From Gonatopus flavifemur (taxonomy: Eukaryota; Arthropoda; Insecta; Hymenoptera; Dryinidae), in the NCBI GenBank assembly GCA_018340375.1, contig JAFFJZ010000013.1:5930501-5994500 (forward strand): DNA of 64,000 nt. Direction: 5' to 3'. Positions 47,196 through 59,014 of this stretch are shown one piece after another; the stretch's first letter is position 1, and each line of letters starts with the position of its first letter. A program made the position numbers and the translations under genes. The notes under the pieces were generated by a model. The model ran no database searches and was not told the origin of the DNA. It worked only from the letters and a program-made list of their open reading frames with translations.

Positions 47196-47340
47196 CAGTG
47201 CCGTCTTTACAAATTCTTCTTCCTTCTCCAATCGACGTGTAACAAAGGACAGTTGATGGGCAGTTGCCCATACGCTTTCCTTTGTTACACGTCGATTGAA
47301 GGATTGAAGAAGGAAGAAGAATTTGTAAAGACGGCACTGC
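47196..47340. mobile_element. 145-bp hAT-type MITE
   Basis: CAGTGCCGTCTTTACAAATT and AATTTGTAAAGACGGCACTG are perfectly inverted, and the arms continue about 55 bp (CAATCGACGTGTAACAAAGGA and its complement). Flanks CAGTTGAG and CAGTGGAC agree at 6 of 8 positions, a possible eroded duplication. Confidence 0.75.
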
Positions 47341-47894
47341 AGTGGACATAAGGGTCAAACCACGTCAACTGTGACACTGAATTTTCGTACATCTTTGGAA
47401 TGAAAAAAAAAGTAAATGAATTCATAGTTCGCTCTCAAACTGAATAATAATTCGACCACATTTCAAAAAATTCCTGTTTTTTATTGGTTTTTTCTCGTAA
47501 TTGAAAATTATAGCAACATTTTCTAAAAGAAATTGATAACTCAAAACACGTTCACAATAATTCAATGAAATTTCCATCAACAGTATAAAAATGTATGCCG
47601 AATTCAATCAACCAAATCGTGAAATGATATTATGAGAAATAACCCATTTTTAATAACAATTTTATAAATAATTCAAATGTTGGCTGCTTTCTTCATACGC
47701 GATCACAATGGAATTCTTATCAAATGGACAATGTCCTTTGAGCTTTGAGCTCCTGAAAAGAATCCTTCTCCTGAAAGAAAAATGCTATGAAAAAATCATG
47801 ATTTTACGACCGCGTATATCTCCGCTTGCTATCATTCGATTGCAATAAAACTCATACCACGTTCTAGTGATGATCCGATAGTTCCCTGCTCAAA
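47341..47894. other. Non-coding interval
   Basis: AT-rich; no gene seen. Confidence 0.5.
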
Positions 47895-50290
47895 AAACCG
47901 GATATGATCCTGATTGAGCCCGTATAGGAACCGGAAAGAGACCCAGACGGAGAGGTATCCGGGTCTATAGGGGTCTTATACGGGGACAGTTGCCTGTGAC
48001 GGGTGTCTATACGGGTGCATCCGGGTCTAGTACCGGGACAACGGGGTGGAAAATGGACATGTATCCGGGTGCATACGGGTTCTATCTGGGGAAAGTTTTG
48101 GGAATTGGTTATGTACTCGGGTCCATCCGGGAACCATCCGGGGACTGAAAATCACGGAGCGGAAAGGTGTCCGGGTTCATCCGGGAGTGATGCAGGAAAT
48201 CGTGACCGAAATTCCTTGATTATTTTGAATCGGAATCCTATTCAGGTTCCTCCGGGTTCTATCCGGGAAAATTTCAGAAAGATGGTTTCCTGCCCGGGAA
48301 TTGTCGAGCACAAGGAGGACATGTATCCGGCTTCCCCCGAGACTGATACGGGGATAAGGTAACGAAATTCTTTCTGGGGTGTCAATCGGAATTTGATTCG
48401 GATTTCTCCGGGTGCTATTGGGGGAAACTTCAGAAAATTGGTTATGCACACGGGTCTATCCGGGAACTAACCGGGGATTGAAAACCGTGACCGAGCACAA
48501 GACGGACATGTATCCGGGTTCCCCCGGCAGTGATACGGGAATAAATTACCGAAATTCATTCTGGGGTGTCAATCGGAATTCAATTCGGGTTTCTCCGGAT
48601 GCTATCAGGGGAAAGTTTTGGAAACTGGTCATGCACACGGGTTCATCCGGGAACCATCCGGGGATTGGAAACCGCGTAACGTATATGTGTCCGGGTTCAT
48701 CCGGGAGTGATGTTGGAAATGGGTACCGAAATTCATTGGTCATTGTCAATCGGAATCCCATACGGGTTCCTCTGGGTTCTATCCGGGAGAATTTTATGAA
48801 GATGGTTCCCTATCAGGGTTTATCCAGGTCGTCCACGGGAGGTGGGGAGAACAAGACATGTATCCGGGTCCCCTCAGAAATGATACGGGAATAAGTTACC
48901 GTAATTCATTCTGCAGTGTCAATTGGAATTCAATCCGGGGTTCTCCGGGTTATATCAGGGGAAAGTGTTGGAAATTGGTTATGCACACGGGTCCATCCCA
49001 GGATTGAAAACCGCGTAACGTATATGGGTCCGGGTTCATCACGGAGTGATGCGGAAAATGGTAACCGAAATTCGATGATTATTCTCAATCGGAATCCTAT
49101 TCGGGTTCATCCGAGTTCTATCCGGGACAATTTCAGAAAGATGGTTCCCTACCCGGGTCTATCCGTGTCGGGCACGGAAATCGTCGAGCACTAGACGGAC
49201 ATGTTTCCGGGTTCTGCCGGGAGTGATACGGGAATAAGTTACAGGAATTCATTCTGCAGTGTCAAACGGACTTCAATTCGTGTTTCTCCGGGTTTTATTC
49301 GGGAAAATTTAACAAGATGGTTTCCTACCCGGGTCCATCCGGGTCGGGCCTGGGAATTGTCGAACACAAGACGGACATGTATCCGGGTCCCCCCGGCAGT
49401 GATATGGGTATAAGTTACCGAAATTCATTCTGGGGTGTCAATCGGAATTCAATTCGGGTTTCTCCGGGTGCTATCGGAGGAAAGTTTTGGAAACTGGCCA
49501 TGCACACGGGTTAATCCGGGAACCATTCGGGGATTGGGAACCGTGTAACGGATATGTGCCTGGGTTCATCCGGGAGTGATGCGGGAAGTGGTAACCGAAA
49601 TTGATTGATTATTTTCAATCGGAATCCTATTCGGATTCTTCCGGGTTCTATCCGGGACCATTTCAGAATGATGGTTTCCTACCCGGGTACATCAGGGCTC
49701 TTCTCGGAAACTGTCAAAGACAAAACGGTCATGTATCCGGGTTCCGCCGGGAGTGATACAAAAATAAGTTACGGGAATTCATTTTGCAGCATCAATCGGA
49801 TTTCAATCCGTGTTTCTCCTGGTTCTATTGGGGGAAATTTTTGCAATTCGGCCATGCACACAGGTCCATCCTGGAACCATCCGGGAATTGAAAACCGTGT
49901 ACCGGATGTGTGTTCGAGTCTGTCCGGGAGTGAGGCGGGAAATGGTAACCGAAATTCATTGATCATTCTCCATCGGAATCCAACTCGGGTTCCTCCGGAT
50001 TCCACCCGGGGCAATTTCAGAAAGATGTTTTTTTACCCGGGTCTATCCGGTCTTGTGCCCGGGAACTGTCAAGTACGAAACGGACATGTATCTGGGTTCT
50101 CCCGGAAATAATACCGAAATAAGTTACCGAAATTAATTCGAAAGTGTCAATTAGAATTCGATTCAGGTTTCTCCGGGTTCTATCTGGCCAAAGTTTTGGA
50201 AATTGATCATGTACACGGGTCCATCCGGAGATTGAAAAGCGTGTAAGGGATATGTGTCTGGGTTCATCCGGCGTTGATACGAGAATCCAT
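47895..50290. repeat. Satellite-like array of about 175-bp monomers rich in CCGGGT
   Basis: The anchor TCAATCGGAATTC-like string recurs near 48225, 48385, 48566, 48744, 48917, 49085, 49258, 49436, 49611, 49790, 49968 and 50145 (spacing 160-181). Each monomer has several (C)CGGGTTCATCCGGGA motifs. Neighbours alternate in type (AATTCAATTCGG against AATCCTATTCGG), suggesting higher-order units. Much more GC-rich than the flanks. Frames up to 168 aa are repeat by-products. Confidence 0.88.
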
Positions 50291-50696
50291 CGGTGAACTC
50301 CATCTTCCATCTTGTTTTTGATGCGCTTTCATGTGGGTGTTATCTGGAAGCGTCCCGAAGAATGTTCCTGTCTACAGATTCATGTAGCACCCCCTCAGGC
50401 ACTGAGGAACATGTAGCTGGCAGCTTCTCGGATTCATCCGGGTACATTGGAGAAGAAGTGCTTACAAAGATGCGGTATCATTGTGACAAGTATTTGAAAT
50501 GAGTAATGAACGTAGCGGAGAGACAATGGTATCACCGTAGTAGAACGATGCGTTTTTTGTTCCCCATTCCAAATGTCCGACGAATAATTTCCTGCCAGGA
50601 TTTGGTCAGTTTTTGTCCAAGTCATGATGTTTTCCGCCAGAACCAGACAGAATTTTGACCGGAATCTCTCAGGATCTGCCGGAAATTTTAAAAAAA
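50291..50696. other. Non-coding interval, possible gene remnant
   Basis: An ATG-less frame (about 50293-50502) ends ...GEEVLTKMRYHCDKYLK. It is not recognised and contains a CATCCGGG fragment of the satellite. No domain is seen. Confidence 0.35.
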
Positions 50697-50847
50697 TGTG
50701 CTCATTATGGAACGCTATGGATTCTGCAACAGCATATTCATAAGTAAACCATGAAGTCCTACGAATTTCTGCTTATGATTCATAGGACTTTATGGTGTAC
50801 TTATGAATATTCTGTTGCAAAATCCATAGCATTCCATAATAAGTACA
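50697..50847. mobile_element. Palindromic MITE
   Basis: ATTATGGAACGCTATGGATT and ATCCATAGCATTCCATAAT are inverted. The arms also contain ATTCATAAGTAAACCATGAAGTCC and its complement. Confidence 0.75.
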
Positions 50848-51153
50848 TTTTCTTATGAATTGCTATGACACTTTAACCAGGGTATAACAAATACAAAGTC
50901 ACAAAATGACAGACATCAAACCATTGTATCTTTTGCAAAAAAATTTCCGGTTCATTATGTATAAACATTACATGATGATTTACATAGTCTTTTCTCAAAT
51001 TTGTTCTGTCAAGATGATATATTCTTACAGTTATTTATGTCTTTCAAATATATAAATATATTCATGTCTTTAGGTATATACGTATGTTTTCTCGACCCAT
51101 AGGTATTGCTCTGTACATGAGAATTATTCTAGTTCATTACATTTTTTTCGCAT
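50848..51153. other. Non-coding interval
   Basis: AT-rich, no gene. A downstream terminus of the CACTA-like element was looked for here and not found. Confidence 0.45.
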
Positions 51154-54001
51154 TCATTGTATTTCAAAAACATTCGGCAGTGTAGCAAGATAATTCCCCT
51201 TGCTCTTATTTGTATCAATACAAATGAACATGCACTTCTCTTTCACGCGTGGAATGGGTTCTATTTTTCTCTCTATCCCCTCAATGATTTGATATATACT
51301 TGTGGATTCAGAAGGCTCAATTACTGGGAGTTCTTGACGTATATTGGGACAAGCAAAACCTAATTTTTCAACCTTGAAAAACATCATATCTCCATAAGCG
51401 GTTCCATCAATCAAGAGTGAGATGGAATTGGATGATGAAATGTACAAAGAATGAGTTATTAAAGAAAAGGAGAAATTCCAATTAAAAAATAGCTTCAATG
51501 TTAATCAATTCCAAATCATAAAATTGCCGACTTCAGGGTCAGTTCTTCGTTCTAAAGCTAATCAGAACACACATTATTAAAACATAACTGATTCGAAAGG
51601 ATTATCAATAAGAACAATAATTACTGTCGATGAGCCGTTGCTCCGCGTCGAGCAATTCGAGACAATGAGACGCACGCGAATCTCGCACACAAATCACCAC
51701 TCAAGAGAAAAAAGGCGAAGCACATGTTATGCACTCGTAACAAACTCATAAAGCATATAATGAAGGAACGAAAGCAATTTGCAGTCAAAGGCAGTTCCAC
51801 ACACACACTATCGCAAACAAAGAAAATTCTCACTGCTCGGAACGCAAAATAAGAAATTCAAGAGGCTCGGACGAACGCTTCGCAACGACTGTCTTTGCCA
51901 TGAAGCGAATCCAAAAATTTCACATCAATTCTTACAACTAATGCACACTCGCACGCTCACGTACACAACTCTACTCACTCATAGGCGAGTACGAAAAGAG
52001 GACCTTATACAGGCACAAACTAAATACATATTCCGTTCCCAGAACAGAGAGTAATTTTTTTAGTTGAATATATTCTCCGGTTTCTGGACGGAAGAATGAA
52101 TCGTTCGATTTCTTCGATCGTGTATAATCAATTGAGTGCATGACCATATGTGAATAAATGCACCTTTGAAATATAAGGATTTAACTGTTCATCCCGGTGC
52201 TCTGATTGTATTCAAGATCAACTCTCCCGGCACCTAACATGACAGTGTCTTCGGAGACAGTACGAGAGAATGTTATCACTTCATTTTGGGTGAACAGCGA
52301 TTCACAATATGCTGAACAAGTTATAGAGGTAGAAATATCTCTCACAACACTCTGAAAAAGATTAGTTTGCAAAGTTCTTGTGGCCATTTGTTCGTACACC
52401 CCTTTAGGACTATGCACACATTGTTTTAAGTTGTAAATGGTACTTTCAAAGGGGAAGGTCGACGTTGCCCATAAAGGTCCGCATTGTCTGACGCATTGGA
52501 CTGAATGCCTCAATGTATGGATATTAAAAGTAACGTATCGCTCCCCGTACAGAATTTCAAATATTCCGACAAACTGAATCAGATCGTATTCAACTTGCTT
52601 CAACTGTGTTCCAGTTATATTAGTTTGAAGAAGGGTGTACAGGCTATTTACAAACAGACCAAAATGAGGCCAAGCATATTCATCTAAAATCCCGTCTAAA
52701 CCAGGAATTGCATAAAATAACGTCCAAGATCGCCATTCTGATGCCTTCCATTTACTTTTTTCAGTCGTGATCGGTCTCACAAGCCTATGCATTTCGTGAG
52801 GAGGAGTCATTTTCATCAATCGATCATTAATTTGACTTTGCTGATTTCGGGACAGTTTTACAGGGTTGTTGGGGTCCGTCCATATTGTCGACATATGAGG
52901 TGCAACACCAATCAGATCAGCATGCAAATAATCCCTCACAAAAGACCATAGCATATTGAGTTCTTTCAATTCAGTCAAGACAGAGAATCCCTTCACACCG
53001 TTTACCCAGCTAAAGCCTTCCTTTGGAACCTTTCCACGTTGTTTCGCATCTTCTTCACGATATTTGATTTCATCCTCAGCATTTTTCATATCCGTTAAAT
53101 AATCATCATGTGTTCTCAGACGAGAGTCGCTTTCCGCCAACAAGTAACGCATGCTGCCATGCCCATAAATTCCACGAGCGTAGCACCAAGAACAACCATA
53201 GTATCCGTTAAACTGCACGGTGTTTTTCAGGAGTGGACGTGCCATACTATCGACGCTGCACAAAAGTGGTTTCAACAGAAAATGTAAACTTTCTTGTTCA
53301 TCATTCATCACATCGAACCCTACTTCGCTTATGGCCTTTGATTGTTCCACGAATGATTCCATATATGAATTCATCATATCAGTTGGAGGCTCCGTTTTTC
53401 CAATCCATAGTCCTGCCAATAATGGATAACCGAATCATAATTTTGGAGGTAATTCGTTGAGAACTATGAGAATTGGCCAAAAAGCTTGTTTAGAACTGTG
53501 GAATAATGGTGCACCATCTGTGTTGAAGGTGGAGGTGAGGATTGGGCAATTTTGTGCCACTGTTTCCGCAACCAATTTTGTATAAAGTTGCCCATCGTAC
53601 ACATCACAAATATCATTGGTATATACCTTCGAATGGATATGTTCTAAATTTTTTACCAAGCTGTTCTGTATCATTTTGGTGCTAAGTAACGAATTAATTT
53701 GATATTTAATGTCAATAGAGATAAAATAATTTGGAGACGCCATGCTTAATTGATAATCTCGTAAACATTCATCACAAACTTGTGATTTATGTTTCAATAC
53801 TTCCTTCTTTTTTGGAAATGTAATTAGTTCCTTGCAACATGCGAAACAATAGAAGGTATATTTAATCACCTCTCCTGGTGGATCAAACATTTGTGACAAA
53901 TTATAGTGGGAAATATCCCAATGAGTGAATTCTGGGCCAGCAAACGTTTTTGTGGCTGCAATCAGAGCGCGTCGACACTTATAACTAAGAGAGAATCTCA
54001 T
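51154..54001 (-). pseudogene. CACTA-like (Tnp2/Transposase_21-type) transposase with one premature stop
   Basis: Main frame 54001..52181 starts at an ATG and is continuous except for a single in-frame TGA at 53437..53435, where the residue would follow NELPPKL. Motifs match the Tnp2 family: a Cys-rich N-terminal segment (CFACC ... CDEC), DGAPLFHSSKQAFWPI, AGLWIGKTEPP, D-S-M-A-R-P-L-LK followed by GYYGCSWC, RTHDDY, RDYLHADLIGVAPHMSTIW, and KASEWRSWTLFYAIPGL. A further minus-strand frame at 51498-51154 (LLIDGTAYGDMMFFK ... KCMFICIDTN ... YLATLPNVFEIQ) looks like the C-terminal exon of such proteins. CACTA termini were not found. The TGA fits a CGA-to-TGA change at a CpG. Without it the protein would be near family length. 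Confidence 0.72.
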
Positions 54002-54240
54002 TCTTGTGTAATATCTGGGTGCTTAAAAAGTTTCAAAAAGAACTTGATTCGTGAGACATTTATGGGTTCTCTCAAAATTCTACGAGACTCCCTTGGTGTT
54101 ACAACAAAACTCGTTAATATGTCTCACAAATTAAATTCTTTTTAAAACTTTTCAAGAACTGTTCGTGTTCTTAAAGACGTCTCAAAAAGTTTTTTTTCAA
54201 GAATAATTTGGAATTCTTGTGTGCCATCTGAGTTAGAAAA
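54002..54240. repeat. Decayed palindromic element
   Basis: GTGAGACATTTATGGGTTCT ... TTAATATGTCTCAC and CTTGTGT ... TTCTTGTGTGCCATCTGAG are partly mirrored. Related to the pair at about 20635-20710 (GATAGCACATGAG ... CTCTTGTGCTAGG). Confidence 0.45.
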
Positions 54241-54372
54241 AAATTTATATTTATGTATAACTATACAATATTTATTCAATTATTCACGTATTTTATAGTG
54301 TATTATATTCATATATCAATAGAACATTACTTCGATGATTATTTGATTTTTATGCAAAAATTTTCATACACG

Positions 54373-54612
54373 ATGAATTTTCAGAGCTTAATTCTCTTAG
54401 TGCTGTTAATTCTCAGCTTTCAAATTTCAACTGCAAGTTTGAATGTACACACAACATGGACAAAGACGGGTGAGACGAAGCCGATTGGCTACACTGCAAG
54501 TATGGGGGACACAAGAAGTCAAATCAACACAGTGAGAGAGTGCGTGGATGTGCGCCTGAGTCTGATACCATTTCCAACGGAAATGTGTTCTGTCATATTA
54601 TTGTTAATGTAA
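54373..54612 (+). CDS. Possible small secreted peptide (79 aa)
   Basis: From the ATG at 54373 the product begins MNFQSLILLVLLILSFQIST, a textbook signal peptide (short n-region, leucine-rich core, A-S cleavage context after residue 22). The mature part is about 57 aa with only two cysteines, and I recognise no family. The frame extends upstream to 54253, but the extra residues would spoil the signal peptide. A donor-like GGTGAGAC (near 54468) means the 3' part may be intronic, with the coding region continuing elsewhere. It lies between the CACTA-like gene and the hAT foldback. Alternatives: chance frame, or first exon of a longer gene. Confidence 0.4.
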   Translation: MNFQSLILLVLLILSFQISTASLNVHTTWTKTGETKPIGYTASMGDTRSQINTVRECVDVRLSLIPFPTEMCSVILLLM

Positions 54613-55824
54613 TTCAAGTATTCTAGCCATCGGTTATAATGGTAGAAAGCATGTTTATGATCGTATAAAGTTTGTTAAAAATATCTGGAGTTCAGTAGTT
54701 CCAACATAAACAAGGATAGTACCATTGAAACTTTTACCGGGTTTATCGTGCGCCCATAGTGCTGCGTCCTTTTTTGTTCTTCATTTGTTCTCTGTTACAC
54801 AAGCAACTGCCACCGCTACTCAGTGATGCCAGCATTTGGTCGACCGAGTCGATTTACCCTCTCCATCTGACCATTTCTCGTCCCCACCATTCCAGCCGGG
54901 AGTACGCACACATTGAAACCCGTATTCATGTGATTCGGAACCGGTCGGTTCACTTCGAGTCAGCTCGGACAATCGAGAGAGAATCAACTATCCGTCGGTC
55001 TTTGTCTTCTCAATATGTTTTACGATCGGCTAACTCCGTGCAAGATCGGAAAAAATTTAAAGCCCACGCGGTCGACTTACCGAAAAGTTTCACCGCTTTT
55101 TCTCTTCCGAGCGACAATTTTATTGTAATCAGTATCGAACTGACTTACCCGGCACCCCGGGCAATTCTCGGCCGGGGCCCTTCGATATTTTTTTCGTTTT
55201 TTTTTCAAATCAAGAGCCAGTTCAATACTGATTATTAAATTATCACGATGAAATATAGATTTGATGCATAGCATCATTTAATTGAATTAAAATCGAATAT
55301 GAGTAAATAATTTTGAATTATTATTTATTTTTCATAAATTTTATAAGATTATTGGTTATTCTTATGACTGATTATGAAGCTTTCAAGAACTCCTATATGT
55401 ATTGTATAAAAATTTTCTAATAGTTGCGTATTTCTAATCATTATTTTAAATCTTGATGATTCTTCAATGAATTTCATTAGAATTGTCAATCAATCGATGG
55501 TTGAAAAATTCTAAGATAGTTTGGGGATCTATGATGAATGTCCTGCGGTGAATTCCATAATTTTCCCTGATGAATTAATTTTCAGAGATCACTATGATAT
55601 TCCAGTAATGAGGATAATCAAATCAACATCGATTATCAGATGTTGATCAACATCAAAATAATAAGACTGAATATTCAATTGATCGAGTGCAAATTATTTT
55701 CAATGGACTGAATAATTAGATTTGAGCATTCAAATTGATATTTCATCATTTCACGCATTATCAGTCTCTTTCCTTCGCTGCATTACTTCATAGACGTAAT
55801 ATGTGGATCGGAATATTACAAGAC

Positions 55825-55900
55825 CCCATAGCCTAGCGGCAAAAGACATGTTTCTTGCGGAAGAACGGTCGGGTTCGATTCTGTGTGGAGACATTTCATT
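55825..55900 (+). other. tRNA-derived (SINE-like) module in left foldback arm
   Basis: CCATAGCCTAGCGGC fits a pol III A box and GGGTTCGATTCTG a B box about 45 bp later. Stems are too mismatched for a working tRNA. The mirrored copy is at 57938-58014. Confidence 0.5.
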
Positions 55901-57430
55901 TTTTTTTGCCATCTCTCTGGTGAATAATTAAATTTCACATCCGATTGTTATTTTTTATGTCATTACATCGTCATGTTATCAATAATCCTGATCTTTCGGA
56001 ATGCACTTGCGGATTCGACCAAGTGCAGGTCCGAGTCGATTGGAAACTTCCCAAATATTCGTGTCCATGAGATATACACAGTAAAAAATTTTTCGTCAAA
56101 TTCAACACACGAGCGAATGTTAACCATTTTTCTTCACACTCAACTTGTGTTGATTCCAGAGTGACACTCACAAAGTGTTAATTTGAACTCGAATAACATT
56201 TCAATGTGTTGAAAATGAATCGATCGAACAGCATTTGATCAGTGTGTTAAATGAACAACAATGAAAGAAAAACAATGAATATCACTTCGAAGGAACGTTT
56301 TTAAAAGAGTGGACTTGCAAATTCCATCAATTCCTGTGACAAATTGATGGAAAAAATTTCAGAAACTTGTGTCCATCGAATAAAGACCGATCGATTTGCA
56401 ATCTACTGAAATGAAAAATGAAATCACTTCGGAGGAATGTTTTTAAAGAAGTATACTTGCAAATTCCATCAAACCCTTCGACGAATTGATGAAAAAATTT
56501 CGAAACTTTGTCTCCGTGGAATATAGACCGATCGATTCTGGATCTCCCCACGGAGAGCAATGGATTCTAAGAAGTATGACAAATATCATGAAGGCTGGAA
56601 TATTTCATAATATATTTTCGAGTATGAGGACAAGTATCTAGATTATAAGTGTTATAAGTACAATTATCCATTTATGATGAAGGTGTTTGTTTTGTGGTAG
56701 ATGGTACTGTCAACTCCAGAGCTCTATATGAATTCACTAGTTCGAAAAGAATTCTTGAAGAGTTCTATTCTCGCTCTTGAAAAAGGATTCTTCATGTGGT
56801 ATCTTGGCGGGTTCATGTCCTGAGGAATATCTTTTTTTCCGATTTCATATTATTCTTTTCTCAATTCAAGCAACTGAAGATAGTAATTGTAATAATCTTA
56901 TATTATAATAGGAAATAACTTTTTTTCCTTGCTGTTATTATATTGATATATCACTGGTTGACGGTACCATCTACCCCAAAACAAACACCTTCATCATAAA
57001 TGGATACTTGTACTCATAACACTTATAATCTAGATACTTGTCCTCATACTCGAAAATATATTATGAAATATTCCAGCCTTCATGATATTTGTCATACTCC
57101 TTAGAATCCATTGCTCTCCGTGGGGAGATCCAGAATCGATCGGTCTATATTCCACGGAGACAAAGTTTCGAAATTTTTTGATCAATTCGTCAAAGGGTTT
57201 GATGGAATTTGCAAGTATACTTTCTCAAAAACGTTCCTCCGAAGTGATTTGATTTTTCATTTCATTAGATTTCGAATCGATCGGTCTTTATTCGATGGAC
57301 ACAAATTTTTGAAATTTTTTCATCAATTCGTCACAGGAATTGATGGAATTTGCAAGTACACTTCTTCAAAAACGTTCCTCTGAAGTGCTATTAATTTTTC
57401 ATTTCAGAAGATTCTGCATCGATCGGTCTA

Positions 57431-57758
57431 CACAGTAAAAAGAAATTCCGTCATTGTGTAAAAAAGAAGTACGTGTCAAAATTCAAGTGTTGAATATTCA
57501 ACTACGTGTCAAAATTCAAGTGTTGAATATTCAACTACGTGTTAAAATTCAAGTGTTGAATATTTAACACTTTTGTGTGTTCATTTAACACACTGATCAA
57601 ATGCTGTTCGATCAATTCATTTTCAACACATTAAAATGTTATTCGAGTTCAAATTAACACTTTGTGAGTGTCACTCTGGAATCAACACAAGTTGAGTGTG
57701 AAGAAAAATGGTTAACATTCGCTTGTGTGTGGAATTTGACGAAAAATCTTTTACTGTG
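57431..57758. mobile_element. MITE with TA duplication nested in the right foldback arm
   Basis: CACAGTAAAAAGAAATTCCG and AAATCTTTTACTGTG are inverted, with TA at 57429-57430 and 57759-57760. It contains a 33-bp tandem repeat (GTGTCAAAATTCAAGTGTTG..., three copies at about 57472-57570). The left arm keeps only one end of this MITE (from about 56077), so the arms are not perfectly symmetrical here. Confidence 0.7.
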
Positions 57759-57937
57759 TATATCTCATGGACACGAATATTTGGGAAATTTCCAATCGAC
57801 TCGGACCTGTACTTGGTCGAATCCACAAGTGCATTCCGAAAGATCAGGATTATTGATAACATGACGATGTAATGACATAAAAAATAATAATCAGATGTGA
57901 AATTTAATTATTCACCAGAGAGATGGCAAAAAAAATG

Positions 57938-58014
57938 AAATGTCTCCACACAGAATCGAACCCGACCGTTCTTCCGCAAGAAACATGTCTGTTGCCGCTA
58001 GGCTATGGGGTCTT
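57938..58014 (-). other. tRNA-derived (SINE-like) module in right foldback arm
   Basis: Mirror copy of 55825-55900, differing at only a base or two (GGCAACAGAC against GGCAAAAGAC). Confidence 0.5.
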
Positions 58015-59014
58015 GTAGTATTTCGATCCACATATTACGTCTATGAAGTAATGCAGCGAAGGAAAGAGACTGATAATGCGTGAAATGATGAAATATCAAT
58101 TTGAATGCTCAAATCTAATTATTCAGTCCATTGAAAATAATTTGCACTACATCAATTGAATATTCAGTCTTATTATTTTGATGTTGATCAACATCTGATA
58201 ATCGATGTTGATTTGATTATCCTCATTACTGGAATATCATAGTGATCTCTGAAAATTAATTCATCAGGGAAAATTATGGAATTCACCGCAGGACATTCAT
58301 CATAGATCCCCAAACTATCTTAGAATTTTTCAACCATCGATTGATTGACAATTCTAATGAAATTCATTGAAGAATCATCAAGATTTAAAATAATGATTAG
58401 AAATACGCAACTATTAGAAAATTTTTATACAATACATATAGGAGTTCTTGAAAGCTTCATAATCAGTCATAAGAATAACCAATAATCTTATAAAATTTAT
58501 GAAAAATAAATAATAATTCAAAAATTATTTACTCATATTCGATTTTAATTCAATTAAATGATGCTATGCATCAAATCTATATTTCATCGTGATAATTTAA
58601 TAATCAGTATTGAACTGGCTCTTGATTTGAAAAAAAAACGAAAAAAATATCGAAGGGCCCCGGCCGAGAATTGCCCGGGGTGCCGGGTAAGTCAGTTCGA
58701 TACTGATTACAATAAAATTGTCGCTCGGAAGAGAAAAAGCGGTGAAACTTTTCGGTAAGTCGACCGCGTGGGCTTTAAATTTTTTCCGATCTTGCACGGA
58801 GTTAGCCGATCGTAAAACATATTGAGAAGACAAAGACCGACGGATAGTTGGTTCTCTCTCGATTGTCCGAGCTGACTCGAAGTGAACCGACCGGTTCCGA
58901 ATCACATGAATACGGGTTTCAATGTGTGCGTACTCCCGGCTGGAATGGTGGGGACGAGAAATGGTCAGATGGAGAGGGTAAATCGACTCGGTCGACCAAA
59001 TGCTGGCATCACTG

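Larger units (their letters stand above)
54821..59014. mobile_element. Giant hAT-type foldback, 4.2 kb, with 8-bp target duplication
   Basis: Perfect duplication CCGCTACT at 54813-54820 and 59015-59022. Ends CAGTGATGCCAGCATTTGGT and ACCAAATGCTGGCATCACTG are exact inverted repeats. The left arm runs to about 56718 and the right arm from about 56960, so 1.9 kb and 2.05 kb arms surround a spacer of about 240 bp. The length difference is mainly an interior expansion in the right arm (57415-57600). Arms look almost identical by eye, including the 66-aa and longer frames repeated on opposite strands. No transposase is present; it would depend on a hAT enzyme from elsewhere. Terminal 12 bases equal those of MITEs at 21547 and 30635. 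Confidence 0.92.

Noticed and set aside
47895..50290. Frames up to 168 aa and a possible CRISPR-like periodicity
   Set aside because: The periodicity is a degenerate 175-bp satellite with similar, not unique, intervals and no adjacent cas genes. The frames are repeat by-products on both strands.
53435..53437. Programmed readthrough or selenocysteine at the TGA of the CACTA-like transposase
   Set aside because: A CpG-derived CGA-to-TGA change in a transposon is the simpler explanation; no recoding element is evident.
55077..58758. 66-aa lysine/arginine-rich frame present twice
   Set aside because: The two copies are the mirrored arms of the hAT foldback, and the frame overlaps the arm on the opposite strand.
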